Shown here: positions 19,626-28,961 of the stretch, one piece after another
Position numbering within the stretch: position 1 is the first letter of the stretch
Layout: every line of letters begins with the position of its first letter
NCBI RefSeq assembly: GCF_003952385.1
Contig: NZ_CP034444.1
Span: forward strand, 62,001 to 126,000
Direction of reading: 5' to 3'
Source: Mesorhizobium sp. M1D.F.Ca.ET.043.01.1.1
GTDB taxonomy: Bacteria; Pseudomonadota; Alphaproteobacteria; Rhizobiales; Rhizobiaceae
Length of the DNA: 64,000 nt
Position numbers and translations under genes: made by a program
The notes under the pieces: model-generated
Databases searched by the model: none
Told to the model about the DNA's origin: nothing
The model's input: only the letters and a program-made list of their open reading frames with translations

Positions 19626-21038
19626 ATGTTGAGCCGACCCCGAACGATAATTGACAGATCGACCGCGATAGGGCGAACCGCGCGCGGATTCGCGACACTC
19701 CTGCTTGCCGCCGCCGTTGCGGTATCCGCTTCCGTGAACGCCTTCGCACAGGGCGTCCCGGTGGTGCGCGACGCCGAGATCGAGGCGCTGGTGCGCGACT
19801 ATGCCCGGCCGATCTTCAGGGCGGCGGGCCTCGCCAATGACGGCATCGACATCGTTCTCGTCAACGACCAGAGCTTCAACGCCTTCGTGACGGGCCGCCG
19901 CCTGTTCATCAACACCGGCGCGCTGGGGACGGCCGAAACGCCGAACGAGATCATCGGCGTCATCGCGCACGAGGCCGGCCATATTGCCGGCGGCCACCAG
20001 CAGAAGCTGCGCGACCAGCTCGACCGCGCCAAGACGATGGCCATCATCGCCACTTTGCTCGGCGCGGGCGCTATGGTCGCCGGCGCCACGACCAACAGCC
20101 GCGGCCTTGCCGGCGCCGGCATGGGCGTCGCCGCCGGTGGCGGTGAGATGGCACAGCGCAGCATCCTTGCCTATCAGCGAGGCGAAGAAATCACCGCCGA
20201 CCGCTCGGCGATCACCTATCTCAATGCCACCGGTCAGTCCGGCATGGGCATGCTGAAGACCTTCGCCCGCTTCCAGAGCGCGCTTTCGCTGTCGGGCACC
20301 CAGCTCGATCCCTACCGGATCAGCCATCCGATGCCGCAAGAACGCATCGCCAACCTCGAAGTGCTGGTCAAGGCGAGCCCGTACGTCAACCAGGTCGACC
20401 CGCCGGCGCTGCAGCAGCGCCACGACATGATGCGCATCAAGATCGCCGCCTATATGCAGGGCCAGGCGGCCGTGGCGCGGCTGATGCGCAAGAACCCGAC
20501 CAGCCTCGCCGCGCGCTATGGCGACGCGCAGCAGACCTATCTCTACGGCAATCCGGGCGCCGCACTGACAAAGACCGCGGCGCTGATCAAGGAACAGCCG
20601 AAGAACCCCTATTTCCAGGAGCTGCGCGGCGACATCCTGATGAAGGTCAACAAGCCCAAGGATGCCGCGGATGCCTATGCCAAGGCCGTCAGCCTCGACC
20701 CGGCGCGGTCCGGGCTGCTCCTGGTCTCGCTCGGGCAGGCGCTTATGGCGGTCGGCACGCCGGAATCGATCAAGAAGGCGGTGACGCAGCTCAACAACGG
20801 CGTCGGGCGCGACAAGGAGAATGCGGAAGCCTATCGCTATCTGGCGCAGGCCTATGGCGAATTGGGGCAAATCCCGGCCGCCGACCTTGCGACCGCCGAG
20901 GGCCATTTCTATTCGGCCGACTACAAGAATGCGAAAATCTTCGCCATGCGCGCTCAACAGAAATTGAAGCGCGGCGAGCCAGGCTGGCTTCGCGCGCAGG
21001 ATATCATAAACTACACGCCATCGAACAAACTCAAATGA
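19626..21038 (+). CDS. M48 family metalloprotease with TPR region (BepA/YfgC-like)
   Basis: A 470-residue periplasmic zinc protease. The N terminus is a signal peptide (about 20-45, ending near NAFAQG). The catalytic motif is HEAGH (in GVIAHEAGHIAGGHQ), with the downstream EITADRSAITY glutamate. The C-terminal half is helical and repetitive with TPR-like segments (AADAYAKAVSLDPARSGLLL). This matches BepA, which handles outer-membrane protein assembly quality control. The ATG at 19626 gives a good signal peptide; the frame is open upstream but that part looks non-coding. It heads a run of plus-strand genes to aat. Confidence 0.93.
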   Translation: MLSRPRTIIDRSTAIGRTARGFATLLLAAAVAVSASVNAFAQGVPVVRDAEIEALVRDYARPIFRAAGLANDGIDIVLVNDQSFNAFVTGRRLFINTGALGTAETPNEIIGVIAHEAGHIAGGHQQKLRDQLDRAKTMAIIATLLGAGAMVAGATTNSRGLAGAGMGVAAGGGEMAQRSILAYQRGEEITADRSAITYLNATGQSGMGMLKTFARFQSALSLSGTQLDPYRISHPMPQERIANLEVLVKASPYVNQVDPPALQQRHDMMRIKIAAYMQGQAAVARLMRKNPTSLAARYGDAQQTYLYGNPGAALTKTAALIKEQPKNPYFQELRGDILMKVNKPKDAADAYAKAVSLDPARSGLLLVSLGQALMAVGTPESIKKAVTQLNNGVGRDKENAEAYRYLAQAYGELGQIPAADLATAEGHFYSADYKNAKIFAMRAQQKLKRGEPGWLRAQDIINYTPSNKLK

Positions 21039-21095
21039 ACGTCCCGGCCGCGCGCGGCGACTAAGGCGGACCGGTACAGGCAGAAGGAACTGGTC

Positions 21096-21899
21096 ATGAA
21101 CAAGGCAATCCTGCTCGGCAGCGCCGGCGTGGCGGTAGCGCTCGGCATGCTGGCATTCGGCTTCGTGGCAGGAAGCCCGCAGGCCGCCAAGGCCGATACG
21201 ACGCAAGCCATCCAGGTGGCCTCCACGGACAGCAAGATCGACCGCAAGGAGGTCGAAGGCATCATCCGCGACTATCTGTTGAAGAACCCGGAAGTCCTGC
21301 TCGAGGTTCAGGACGCGCTCGAGGCCAAGCAGAAGGAGGAGCAGCGGCTCGCCGCGCTCGGCGTCATCAAGGACGCGAAGGACGAGATCTTCAATTCCAC
21401 CTTCGACGGCGTCGTCGGCAACCCGAAGGGCAAGGTGACCATCGTCGAGTTCTACGACTACAATTGCGGCTTCTGCAAACGCGCCATCGAGGACATGAAG
21501 GCGCTGACCAAGGCCGATCCGGACCTGCGCTTCGTGCTGAAGGAATTCCCGATCCTCAGCCCCGATTCGCAAAAAGCCAGCGTGGTGTCGATGGCCTTCC
21601 ACCTGATGATGCCGGAGAAGTACGGCGAGTTCCACACCGCGCTGCTCGGCGGCCAGGGCCGCGCAACCGAATCCACCGCCATGAAGGTCGCGCTTTCGCT
21701 CGGCGCCGACGAGGCCAAGCTGCGCGAGAAGATGAAGGATCCGAGCATCAACGAAGCGCTGTCTCGAACCTACGACCTCGCCACCAAGCTGTCGATCACC
21801 GGCACGCCGTCCTATGTGGTCGGCAACGAGGTGGTGTTCGGCGCGCTCGGACAGCAGGTCCTGGCGGAAAAGATCGAGCAGGCCAAGAGCGCGCTCTAG
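21096..21899 (+). CDS. DsbA-family thiol-disulfide oxidoreductase
   Basis: A 267-residue thioredoxin-fold protein acting in the periplasm. It has an N-terminal signal or anchor (about 4-30), a helical spacer typical of the Com1/ScsC-like group (DYLLKNPEVLLEVQDAL), and the redox motif CGFC (about 127-130, in FYDYNCGFCKRA). The cis-proline loop is TGTPSYVVG (about 235). The ribosome binding site AGAAGGAA precedes the ATG. It follows the M48 protease by 57 bases; both suggest an envelope protein-folding module. Confidence 0.93.
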   Translation: MNKAILLGSAGVAVALGMLAFGFVAGSPQAAKADTTQAIQVASTDSKIDRKEVEGIIRDYLLKNPEVLLEVQDALEAKQKEEQRLAALGVIKDAKDEIFNSTFDGVVGNPKGKVTIVEFYDYNCGFCKRAIEDMKALTKADPDLRFVLKEFPILSPDSQKASVVSMAFHLMMPEKYGEFHTALLGGQGRATESTAMKVALSLGADEAKLREKMKDPSINEALSRTYDLATKLSITGTPSYVVGNEVVFGALGQQVLAEKIEQAKSAL

Positions 21900-22043
21900 T
21901 TCGTCTCGGGTCGCGACAACGGACGAATTTCCGCCTGTTGTGGACAGCGAAAGAACGCACTTGCGCTCTTTTCGCCGGCGGCTATGCCCATTATAGAGGT
22001 CCGGCGCGCCGGCTTGAGGCCGGCGCCGAAGAGGTCGGCATAT

Positions 22044-22478
22044 TTGAAAACGATTTTCGTCCTGAACGGTCCCAATCTCAATGCACTCGGCAAGCGCGAG
22101 CCGGGGATCTATGGCGGCAAGACGCTTGACGCCATAGCCGAGGATTGCAAGGCCGCCGGCGCGGCGCTCGGGCTGGAGATCGATTTTCGCCAGTCCAATC
22201 ATGAGGGCGACCTGGTCGACTGGATCCAGGAGGCCGGCGACAAGGCCGCTGGCATCGTGATCAATCCCGGCGCCTACGGGCACACCTCGATTGCCATCCA
22301 CGACGCCATCCGCGCCGTCGCGCCGCTGCCCGTCGCTGAAGTCCATCTTTCCAATATCCACGCGCGGGAGCCTTTCCGCCATGTCTCCATGGTCGCGCCG
22401 GTCGCTGTCGGCATGATCTGCGGGTTCGGGCCACTCGGCTACACGCTTGCGCTGCAGGCACTGGCGGCACGCCTGTGA
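22044..22478 (+). CDS. aroQ: 3-dehydroquinate dehydratase, type II
   Basis: This enzyme forms 3-dehydroshikimate in the shikimate pathway. The 144 residues carry the type II signatures: the opening strand [24 protein letters not shown] with the active-site Arg and Tyr, [26 protein letters not shown] and [17 protein letters not shown] at 22044 gives the normal family length; an ATG at 21984 would add 20 residues of unlikely sequence. It is followed by accB and accC, the usual order in Rhizobiales. Confidence 0.95.
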   Translation: MKTIFVLNGPNLNALGKREPGIYGGKTLDAIAEDCKAAGAALGLEIDFRQSNHEGDLVDWIQEAGDKAAGIVINPGAYGHTSIAIHDAIRAVAPLPVAEVHLSNIHAREPFRHVSMVAPVAVGMICGFGPLGYTLALQALAARL

Positions 22479-22504
22479 CCGGCTCCCAAACAGAAGGCTC
22501 GAAA

Positions 22505-22972
22505 ATGTCGATAAAGAAGAACGGTGTTGACCAGCAGCTGATCCGCGATCTGGCGGGCATACTGAACGACACCAACCTGACCGAGATCGAGGTCGAGTTT
22601 GGCGACCTGAAGGTGCGCGTGTCGCGTCAGTCGCAGGCCGTCCACGCGGTCGCGGCTCCGCTTCCTGTTCCAGCCGCCGCGATTGCCGCGCCGGCCCAGG
22701 CGGCAGCGGCGGCACCTGCGACGATAGCTGACCCCTCCAAGAACGCCGTGCCCTCGCCGATGGTCGGCACCGCCTATCTGGCGCCCTCGCCCGACGCCAA
22801 GCCGTTCGTCGAGATCGGCCAGAAGGTGAAGGAAGGCCAGACGCTGCTCATCATCGAAGCGATGAAGACGATGAACCAGATACCCTCGCCGCGCGCCGGC
22901 ACGGTGACGGCGATCCTGATCGAGGACGCCCAGCCGGTCGAATACGGCATGCCGCTCGTGGTCATCGAGTAG
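22505..22972 (+). CDS. accB: biotin carboxyl carrier protein of acetyl-CoA carboxylase
   Basis: This protein carries the biotin that shuttles CO2 between AccC and the carboxyltransferase for malonyl-CoA formation. The 155 residues have an N-terminal helical domain ([22 protein letters not shown]), an Ala/Pro-rich linker (about 50-85) and a biotinyl domain with the modified lysine in EAMKTMNQI (about residue 121). The Thr after the lysine replaces the Met of E. coli EAMKM; I recall this as usual in rhizobia. It lies 26 bases after aroQ and 19 before accC. Confidence 0.96.
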   Translation: MSIKKNGVDQQLIRDLAGILNDTNLTEIEVEFGDLKVRVSRQSQAVHAVAAPLPVPAAAIAAPAQAAAAAPATIADPSKNAVPSPMVGTAYLAPSPDAKPFVEIGQKVKEGQTLLIIEAMKTMNQIPSPRAGTVTAILIEDAQPVEYGMPLVVIE

Positions 22973-22991
22973 AGCCGGGAACAGCGGGCAG

Positions 22992-24335
22992 ATGTTCCAA
23001 AAAATCCTCATCGCCAATCGCGGCGAAATCGCACTCCGGGTGCTGCGCGCCTGCAAGGAGCTCGGCATCCAGACGGTGGTGGTCCATTCGACGGCCGATT
23101 CCGACGCTATGCATGTGCGGCTAGCCGACGAAAGCGTCTGCATCGGCCCGCCACCGTCGCGCGAAAGCTATCTCAACATCCACCAGATCGTCGCCGCCTG
23201 CGAGATCACCGGCGCGGACGCCGTGCATCCGGGCTACGGTTTCCTGTCGGAAAACGCCAAGTTCGCCGACATCCTCGCCGCTCACAACATCACCTTCATC
23301 GGCCCGTCGGGCGACCATATCCGCATCATGGGCGACAAGATCGAGGCCAAGCGCACAGCAAAGCGCCTCGGTATCCCGGTGGTGCCCGGTTCCGACGGCG
23401 CGATCACCGACGAGAAGGAAGCGAAACGCGTCGCGGCCGAGATCGGTTATCCGGTGATCATCAAGGCTTCGGCCGGCGGCGGCGGCCGCGGCATGAAGGT
23501 GGCCCGCACCGAGGCCGATCTCGAAGTGGCACTGCAGACGGCCAAATCGGAAGCCGGCGCCGCCTTCGGCGACGATGCCGTCTACATCGAGAAATATCTG
23601 GAGAAGCCGCGCCATATCGAATTGCAGGTTTTCGGCGACGGCGCCGGCCACGGCGTGCATTTCGGCGAGCGCGACTGCTCGCTGCAGCGCCGCCACCAGA
23701 AGGTGTGGGAGGAGGCTAACTCGCCCGCGCTCAACGCCGAGGAGCGCTCGCGCATCGGCGGCATCTGCGCCAAGGCGATCGCCGATCTCGGCTATTCCGG
23801 CGCCGGCACCATCGAATTCCTCTACGAGAACGGCGAGTTCTATTTCATTGAGATGAACACCCGCCTGCAGGTCGAGCATCCGGTGACGGAAGCCATCACC
23901 GGCATCGACCTCGTGCATGAGCAGATCCGCGTCGCCTCCGGCGGCGGACTGTCGGTCAGGCAGGAAGACATCAAGTTCAACGGCCACGCCATCGAGTGCC
24001 GCATCAATGCCGAGGATCCGCGCACCTTCACGCCGTCGCCCGGCACGATCACGCATTTCCACACACCCGGCGGCCTCGGCATCCGCGTCGATTCCGGCGT
24101 CTATTCCGGCTACAGGATCCCGCCCTATTACGACAGCCTGATCGGCAAGCTGATCGTGCACGGTCGCAACCGCGTCGAATGCATGATGCGGCTGCGCCGG
24201 GCGCTGGACGAGTTCGTCGTCGACGGCATCAAGACGACGCTGCCGCTGTTCCGCGACCTCGTCGGCAATCCGGATATCGCCAATGGCGACTACGACATCC
24301 ACTGGCTGGAAAAATACCTGGCCAAGGAGAACTAG
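22992..24335 (+). CDS. accC: biotin carboxylase subunit of acetyl-CoA carboxylase
   Basis: This enzyme carboxylates AccB-biotin using ATP and bicarbonate. The 447 residues match the family length. Seen: [20 protein letters not shown], the glycine-rich ATP loop [11 protein letters not shown] (about 162-172), the metal ligands in [26 protein letters not shown], and the catalytic Arg region ECRINAEDP. It forms a complex with AccB, encoded just upstream, and probably shares its transcript. Confidence 0.97.
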   Translation: MFQKILIANRGEIALRVLRACKELGIQTVVVHSTADSDAMHVRLADESVCIGPPPSRESYLNIHQIVAACEITGADAVHPGYGFLSENAKFADILAAHNITFIGPSGDHIRIMGDKIEAKRTAKRLGIPVVPGSDGAITDEKEAKRVAAEIGYPVIIKASAGGGGRGMKVARTEADLEVALQTAKSEAGAAFGDDAVYIEKYLEKPRHIELQVFGDGAGHGVHFGERDCSLQRRHQKVWEEANSPALNAEERSRIGGICAKAIADLGYSGAGTIEFLYENGEFYFIEMNTRLQVEHPVTEAITGIDLVHEQIRVASGGGLSVRQEDIKFNGHAIECRINAEDPRTFTPSPGTITHFHTPGGLGIRVDSGVYSGYRIPPYYDSLIGKLIVHGRNRVECMMRLRRALDEFVVDGIKTTLPLFRDLVGNPDIANGDYDIHWLEKYLAKEN

Positions 24336-24361
24336 GCTCAACTTGCAGCTATAATGCCGCG

Positions 24362-24979
24362 ATGACCCGCCCCTATGCGCCCGGCTATCGCATTCCGACC
24401 GACCTGCTGCTGAAAGCCTATGCCTCGGGCGTCTTCCCGATGGCCGAGAGCGCGACCGACCCGGAAGTGTTCTGGGTGCGGCCGGAAACGCGCGGCATCA
24501 TCCCGCTCGACGGATTTCACACGCCGCGCAGCCTGAAGAAGACGATCCGCAGGCACCCTTTCGACATCCGCTTCGATTTCGATTTCGAGGCGACGATCGA
24601 CGGCTGCGCCGAAAGGCGCGACGAGCGCCGCTCGACCTGGATCAACGCGCCGATTCGCGAAGCCTATGTCGAGCTCTACCGGCTGGGCCACTGTCATTCT
24701 GTCGAGGCGTGGCGCAGGGGCCGGCTGGTCGGCGGCCTCTATGGCGTTTCGCTCGGGCGCGTGTTCTTCGGCGAAAGCATGTTCGCCCGGGAAACCGACG
24801 CCTCGAAGACGTGCCTCTACTATCTGGTCGAGCGGTTGAACGAGCGTCGCTTCGCGCTCCTTGACACGCAGTTCACCACCGAGCACCTCAAGCGCTTCGG
24901 CGCGATCGACGTGCCGCGCAGCCGCTATGAGAAGATGCTGGCCGAGGCCTTGAAGGGCGACGCGATCTTCTATCCTTGA
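24362..24979 (+). CDS. aat: leucyl/phenylalanyl-tRNA-protein transferase
   Basis: This enzyme adds Leu or Phe to proteins with N-terminal Arg or Lys, marking them for ClpS-ClpAP (N-degron pathway). The 205 residues include the family landmarks [57 protein letters not shown] and the C-terminal LLDTQF. The ATG follows accC by 26 bases, completing the conserved acc-aat group. The opposite-facing gene at 24989-25375 ends 9 bases later. Confidence 0.95.
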   Translation: MTRPYAPGYRIPTDLLLKAYASGVFPMAESATDPEVFWVRPETRGIIPLDGFHTPRSLKKTIRRHPFDIRFDFDFEATIDGCAERRDERRSTWINAPIREAYVELYRLGHCHSVEAWRRGRLVGGLYGVSLGRVFFGESMFARETDASKTCLYYLVERLNERRFALLDTQFTTEHLKRFGAIDVPRSRYEKMLAEALKGDAIFYP

Positions 24980-24988
24980 GGGCAGCCG

Positions 24989-25375
24989 TCAGTGGTCGGT
25001 CGATGTTTCAATCGGCGTCTGGGCGTGGAACATCATCTTCCATCCATCGGCGCGATGGACATAGCCTGTGCTGACCAGAGCGGCATAGGGCTCGCCGCTT
25101 TCACTCGTCGCATGAGCCTCGTAGGTCAGCATGACGATATCGCTGCCCGGCTCGACCATGCCTTTCAGCCGGATGTCTAGATCGCGCCAGCGGTTGGGCT
25201 TCGTGGCGGTCTTGGCCAGATCGGCGTTGGCCATCGCTTTCGCCATCTCCGGAAAAGCGACGAGGCACTCCACATCGGCATGAGCCGCAAAATATGTGGA
25301 ATCACCGGTCCAGAACCCTTTCTCGAGATCGAGAAGCTCTTTCTTGCTGGCCGCGATCGGCCTGATCTTTGCCAT
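24989..25375 (-). CDS. SnoaL/NTF2-like (DUF4440-type) protein
   Basis: A 128-residue cone-fold protein predicted from its pattern: N-terminal helix (SKKELLDLEKGFWTGD), YFAAHADVECLVAFPEMA, IRLKGMVEPGSDIVMLTYEAHATSESG and the terminal strand pair STGYVHRADGWKMMFHAQTPI. The last motif is typical of DUF4440 proteins. It has no signal peptide. Such proteins range from enzymes to ligand binders, and no substrate can be named. It is preceded by a GGGAGGA-type ribosome binding site and lies convergent with aat. Confidence 0.8.
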   Translation of the reverse strand: MAKIRPIAASKKELLDLEKGFWTGDSTYFAAHADVECLVAFPEMAKAMANADLAKTATKPNRWRDLDIRLKGMVEPGSDIVMLTYEAHATSESGEPYAALVSTGYVHRADGWKMMFHAQTPIETSTDH

Positions 25376-25437
25376 GGTGGAATCCTCCCGTCGCTGTTGC
25401 CGTCTACCAACGGATTGCGAAAACGAGAGTTCCGAAG

Positions 25438-26019
25438 TCAGTTCTGGTCGGTGGTGTCGGTGCCGTCCGGTGCGGGTGCTGCGTCCGTCGGCTCGGGCGC
25501 TGGGTCCGCCGGCTGCTCCTGCGTGGCCGCCTTCGGCTTGGCGGCATTCGGCTTCTGCTTGGCCGTATCGGCCTTGACTGCGGTCGGCGGCGGCACGTCA
25601 GACTTCTGCTTGCAGCCTTTCAGCCAGACGTCATAGACCGCATGCTCGACGGCGTTGAGGCCGGGGCTTTCGGCGAACATCCAGCCGGTGAAGATGCGGC
25701 GGATCTTGCGGTCGAGCGTGATCTCGTCCACCTCGACGAAGGAATCGGTCTTCGGCTGTTCGGTCTCGGGCCGCGAATAGCAGACGCGCGGCGTCACCTG
25801 CAGGGCGCCGAACTGCACCGTCTCATCGATATAGACGTCGAAGGTGATGATGCGGCCGGTGATCTTGTCGATGCCGGCGAATTCGGCGACCGGGTTGGTG
25901 ATGCGGTCGGAGACTGCCGGCGCCGCCGGTTCCTGCGCAGCGGCGAACACCGCCGTCGATGCTGCCAGAACAGACGCTGCCGCGAACAGTCCCGTCGAAA
26001 GTCGGCCGAAAGAGTTCAT
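25438..26019 (-). CDS. DUF2155 domain-containing protein
   Basis: A 193-residue periplasmic protein of the alphaproteobacterial DUF2155 family. It has a signal peptide (LFAAASVLAASTAVFAA, about 10-27) and a conserved core (about 40-135) with FAGIDKITGRIITFDVYIDETVQFG, RVCYSRP and FTGWMFAESPGLNAVEHAVYDVWLKGC. The tail is rich in Pro, Ala, Lys and Asp and likely disordered. Two cysteines (CYS, KGC) may pair. Its constant place beside aat and NDUFA12 in Rhizobiales suggests a conserved envelope role, not known to me. ATG 26019 begins just before the signal. Confidence 0.9.
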   Translation of the reverse strand: MNSFGRLSTGLFAAASVLAASTAVFAAAQEPAAPAVSDRITNPVAEFAGIDKITGRIITFDVYIDETVQFGALQVTPRVCYSRPETEQPKTDSFVEVDEITLDRKIRRIFTGWMFAESPGLNAVEHAVYDVWLKGCKQKSDVPPPTAVKADTAKQKPNAAKPKAATQEQPADPAPEPTDAAPAPDGTDTTDQN

Positions 26020-26137
26020 GCAAGGATACCGGTGGTTGCGCCCGGGTGATTCTTTCAATCGCCCAAGGCTAGTCATGGCTGCGATATCAGCAAGCAGCTA
26101 AACGCCAATTGTGGCGACAAAGGACCGAAAACCGCAG

Positions 26138-26536
26138 TTACGAACCGGGCGTCCAGGCGTCATAGTCGCCGGTCACCTGCGGGCGATGCTGGTTGGTCAG
26201 GATGGAGCCCTGCGGACGATAGGCGCCGGGCGTTCCGGTCAGGTTCGGCCGATGCGGCTTCTGCCAGTCGCGAGCCTTGTAGCTCTCGCTCGGTGGAGGC
26301 GTGTCGACGCGGTGATGGATCCAGCCGTGCCAGCCCGGCGGGATCTTCGAGGCTTCGGAGTAATCGCGATAAATGACCCAGCGGCGGGTGCGGCCTTCCG
26401 AATCGATGCCGCCTTCGTAGTAGACGTTGCCGGCCTCGTCCTCGCCCACCTTCTTGCCGAATCGCCAGGTGTGGAAGCGCGTGCCCAGCGTCTGGCTGTT
26501 CCACCAGGTGAAAAACTGCAGCAGGAAAGTCTTCAT
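26138..26536 (-). CDS. NADH:ubiquinone oxidoreductase subunit NDUFA12 (B17.2-like)
   Basis: An accessory subunit of respiratory complex I found in alphaproteobacteria and mitochondria; 132 residues. The diagnostic core is FFTWWNSQTLGTRFHTWRFGKKVGEDEAGNVYYE, followed by RRWVIYRDYSEASKIPPGWHGWIHH, DTPP and the ending GDYDAWTPGS. It lacks transmembrane segments, as the family does, and sits on the matrix-like (cytosolic) arm. It lies upstream of the DUF2155 gene on the same strand (118-base gap). Confidence 0.96.
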   Translation of the reverse strand: MKTFLLQFFTWWNSQTLGTRFHTWRFGKKVGEDEAGNVYYEGGIDSEGRTRRWVIYRDYSEASKIPPGWHGWIHHRVDTPPPSESYKARDWQKPHRPNLTGTPGAYRPQGSILTNQHRPQVTGDYDAWTPGS

Positions 26537-26761
26537 CCGGATCCTCGTAGCGGCAGCGGCCGCGCCGTTTCCTGCTTATGGCGTCAGGTCATCGCGAAGG
26601 CAAGGGCTTTGCCGCGCCGGCCGATGGTAAATGCTTCTGCGCTAAATCGATACAGGCGCGCAAGGCGCGGCAACCCTGCTTGCCAAGCGTTGCCTGTGTT
26701 TCTAAAGCTCGCACGCCCGGCAAGCGGCTAGTTGGCCCAAGCCGGTTGAGGGAGGTGACGA

Positions 26762-27601
26762 TTGGCCCCAGAACGATCCACCGGCAACAGGATCGGCGCC
26801 GAAGACATTCGCCGCCGCAAGGGTGGCGTGCCGATTGTCTGTCTTACCGCTTATACCTATCCGATCGCCCGCATGCTCGATCCGCATGTTGACCTGCTTT
26901 TGGTCGGCGACAGCGTCGCCATGGTTCTGCATGGCCATGCCACGACACTCGGCGCCTCGCTGGAGATGATGATCGCCCATGGACAGGCGGTGATGCGCGG
27001 CTCGACAAAAGCCTGCGTCGTCGTCGACATGCCTGCCGGCAGCTACGAGGCCTCCCGGGGGGACGCAGTTGCCTCGGCAAGGCGCATCGTCGGCGAGACC
27101 GGGTGCCAGGCGGTCAAGCTCGAAGGCGGCGTCGACATGGCTGCGCAGATCGCCGCGATCGTCGCCGAAGGCATTCCGGTGATGGGCCATATCGGCCTGC
27201 AGCCGCAGTCCGTGGAAAAGGACGGCGGCTACAAGATTAAGGGCCGGACCGAGGAAAACATTGCCGCGCTGTTTCGTGACGCCGAAGCGGTCGAAAGGGC
27301 TGGCGCTTTCTCGGTTGTCATCGAGGGCACGGTGGAAGCCGTGGCGTCGGACCTCACCCGTCATATCTCGATCCCGACGATCGGCATCGGCGCCAGCGGC
27401 GACTGCGACGGCCAGATCCTGGTCATCGACGACATGATCGGCATGACCGTCGACAGGGTGCCGAAATTCGTCAAGGAATACGCAAGCTTGCGTGACACCA
27501 TTGCGGATGCGGCGGCGCGCTACGCCGCCGAGGTGCGCAGCCGCGAATTTCCGGGACAAGACCACGTCTTTTCGGCGACATCGGGCAAGGACGAGGCATG
27601 A
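26762..27601 (+). CDS. panB: 3-methyl-2-oxobutanoate hydroxymethyltransferase
   Basis: First committed step of pantothenate synthesis: transfers a hydroxymethyl group from methylene-tetrahydrofolate to ketoisovalerate. The 279 residues have LTAYTYPIARMLDPHVDLLLVGDSVAMVLHG, the catalytic region PVMGHIGLQPQ, and VIEGTVEAVA with the acidic residue, then IPTIGIGASGDCDGQILV. The start is a TTG at 26762, six bases after GGGAGGTG. It overlaps panC by 4 bases (ATGA), so the pair is one operon. Confidence 0.96.
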   Translation: MAPERSTGNRIGAEDIRRRKGGVPIVCLTAYTYPIARMLDPHVDLLLVGDSVAMVLHGHATTLGASLEMMIAHGQAVMRGSTKACVVVDMPAGSYEASRGDAVASARRIVGETGCQAVKLEGGVDMAAQIAAIVAEGIPVMGHIGLQPQSVEKDGGYKIKGRTEENIAALFRDAEAVERAGAFSVVIEGTVEAVASDLTRHISIPTIGIGASGDCDGQILVIDDMIGMTVDRVPKFVKEYASLRDTIADAAARYAAEVRSREFPGQDHVFSATSGKDEA

Positions 27602-28449
27602 GCGGGCCAATCGTCGTCGACAGCGTCGCAGCACTTCGCGCGCAAATCCGGGACTGGCGCCGGGAGGGCCTCAAGGTCGCCATGGTGCCGACCATGGGCG
27701 CCCTGCATGACGGGCACATCTCGCTGGTCAGGATCGCGCTCGAAAAGGCCGATCGCTGCGTCGTCTCGATCTTCGTCAATCCGACCCAGTTCGCGCCGAC
27801 CGAGGACCTGGACAAATATCCGCGCCAACTGGCTCGCGATCTCGACCGGCTGCGGGAGGTGGGGGCGCATCTCGCCTTCACGCCGGTCGTCGCGGAAATG
27901 TACCCGGCGGGCTTCGCCACCAAGATCTCCATCGGCGGCCCCGCTTCCGGCCTCGAAACGAATTTCAGGCCGAGCTTCTTCGACGGTGTCGCGACGGTGG
28001 TGGCCAAGCTCTTCCTGCAGGCGGCGCCCGATTGCGCGATCTTCGGCGAGAAGGACTACCAGCAGCTTTGCGTCGTGAGACAACTGTGCCGCGATCTCGA
28101 CCTGCCGGTCGAGATCGTCGGCGCGCCGACAGTGCGCGACGACCACGGTCTCGCCATGTCGTCGCGCAACGCCTATCTCGGCGAGACCGAACTTGCTGTT
28201 GCGCGCAAGCTCAACGTCGTTCTGCGCCAGACAGCGGCGGCGCTCGCCGCCGGCGCCGACGAGTCGAGCGCTACCCGCGACGCGGCGGAAGCGCTCGTCA
28301 GGGCGGGCTTTCGAAAAGTCGACTACGTCGCTGCGCGCGAGGCGGCAACGCTCGCCCCCTGGCGGCGCGACCGCGATGGCCGTCTGCTTGCGGCGGCCTG
28401 GCTCGGCACGACAAGGCTGATCGACAATGTCGAGATTTCTCGCGGCTGA
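27598..28449 (+). CDS. panC: pantothenate synthetase
   Basis: Joins pantoate and beta-alanine with ATP to give pantothenate. The 283 residues show the nucleotidyl-transferase HIGH-like motif MGALHDGHISLV (about 36-47), SIFVNPTQFAPTEDLDKYPR, GEKDYQQL and the KMSKS-like DDHGLAMSSRNAYL. All active-site segments look intact. Translation is coupled to panB by the ATGA overlap at 27598. The C-terminal part (YVAAREAATLAPW) is typical. Confidence 0.96.
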   Translation: MSGPIVVDSVAALRAQIRDWRREGLKVAMVPTMGALHDGHISLVRIALEKADRCVVSIFVNPTQFAPTEDLDKYPRQLARDLDRLREVGAHLAFTPVVAEMYPAGFATKISIGGPASGLETNFRPSFFDGVATVVAKLFLQAAPDCAIFGEKDYQQLCVVRQLCRDLDLPVEIVGAPTVRDDHGLAMSSRNAYLGETELAVARKLNVVLRQTAAALAAGADESSATRDAAEALVRAGFRKVDYVAAREAATLAPWRRDRDGRLLAAAWLGTTRLIDNVEISRG

Positions 28450-28471
28450 TCGAGCGTTCGCGCACGGCGGT

Positions 28472-28960
28472 CTACCCCAGCCGCTTCTCCAGGATGAGTG
28501 CGGGTGTTCCTGAACCGCCGCCGCAATCGGCGGTTCTGCCCGTGGGCCGGAATCCGTTCGCTTCGTAGAAGGCGATCGCCGGGGCATTCGCCGCTTCCAC
28601 CTCCAGGCGCAGTGTCTGCGCTTCCGGAAAGCTCAACTCGACCTCGTCGAGCAGCGCCTGGCCGATCCCTTGCCGCTGACAATCCGGATGCACGTAGAGC
28701 TGGTTCAAGAGGACGATCTTCGGGTCCGTGGTCGCGGAAGCGTAAGCCATGCCGCCGATGCGCTTGCCATCGTCGGCGATCAGGAATTCCGAATTGGGGC
28801 GAGTCAGCCGCGCCCTGAGCGACGCGATCGAGTGCCATTCGTCCGTGATTTCAGCAACCCGCCTTGCACCATAGATGGCGTCATAAGTGGCATGCCAGGT
28901 CTCGACAAGCAGCGCACGGACGGCAGCGAGATCGCGTTCGCTCGCCGTTCGTACGAACAC
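28472..28960 (-). CDS. GNAT family N-acetyltransferase
   Basis: A 162-residue acyl-CoA-dependent acetyltransferase. The GNAT fold is seen as the N-terminal VRTASERDLAAVRALLVETWHATYDAIYG, strand 4 with VLLNQLYVHPDCQRQGIGQALLDEVE (the acetyl-CoA pyrophosphate loop is QRQGIGQA, about 101-108) and RLEVEAANAPAIAFYEANGFRPTGRT. The substrate is unknown. It begins one base after the gatB stop codon, so it is translated from the gatB mRNA. Confidence 0.9.
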   Translation of the reverse strand: MFVRTASERDLAAVRALLVETWHATYDAIYGARRVAEITDEWHSIASLRARLTRPNSEFLIADDGKRIGGMAYASATTDPKIVLLNQLYVHPDCQRQGIGQALLDEVELSFPEAQTLRLEVEAANAPAIAFYEANGFRPTGRTADCGGGSGTPALILEKRLG

Positions 28961-28961
28961 G

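Noticed and set aside
19590..22715. A long minus-strand open frame opposite M48, dsbA-like, aroQ and accB
   Set aside because: It runs across four recognised plus-strand genes and the gaps between them, and has no motif or start signal. It is an antisense artefact of high GC.
26640..26761. A possible repeat or RNA element before panB
   Set aside because: No palindrome or similarity to the repeat families was seen; the region just carries the ribosome binding site of panB.
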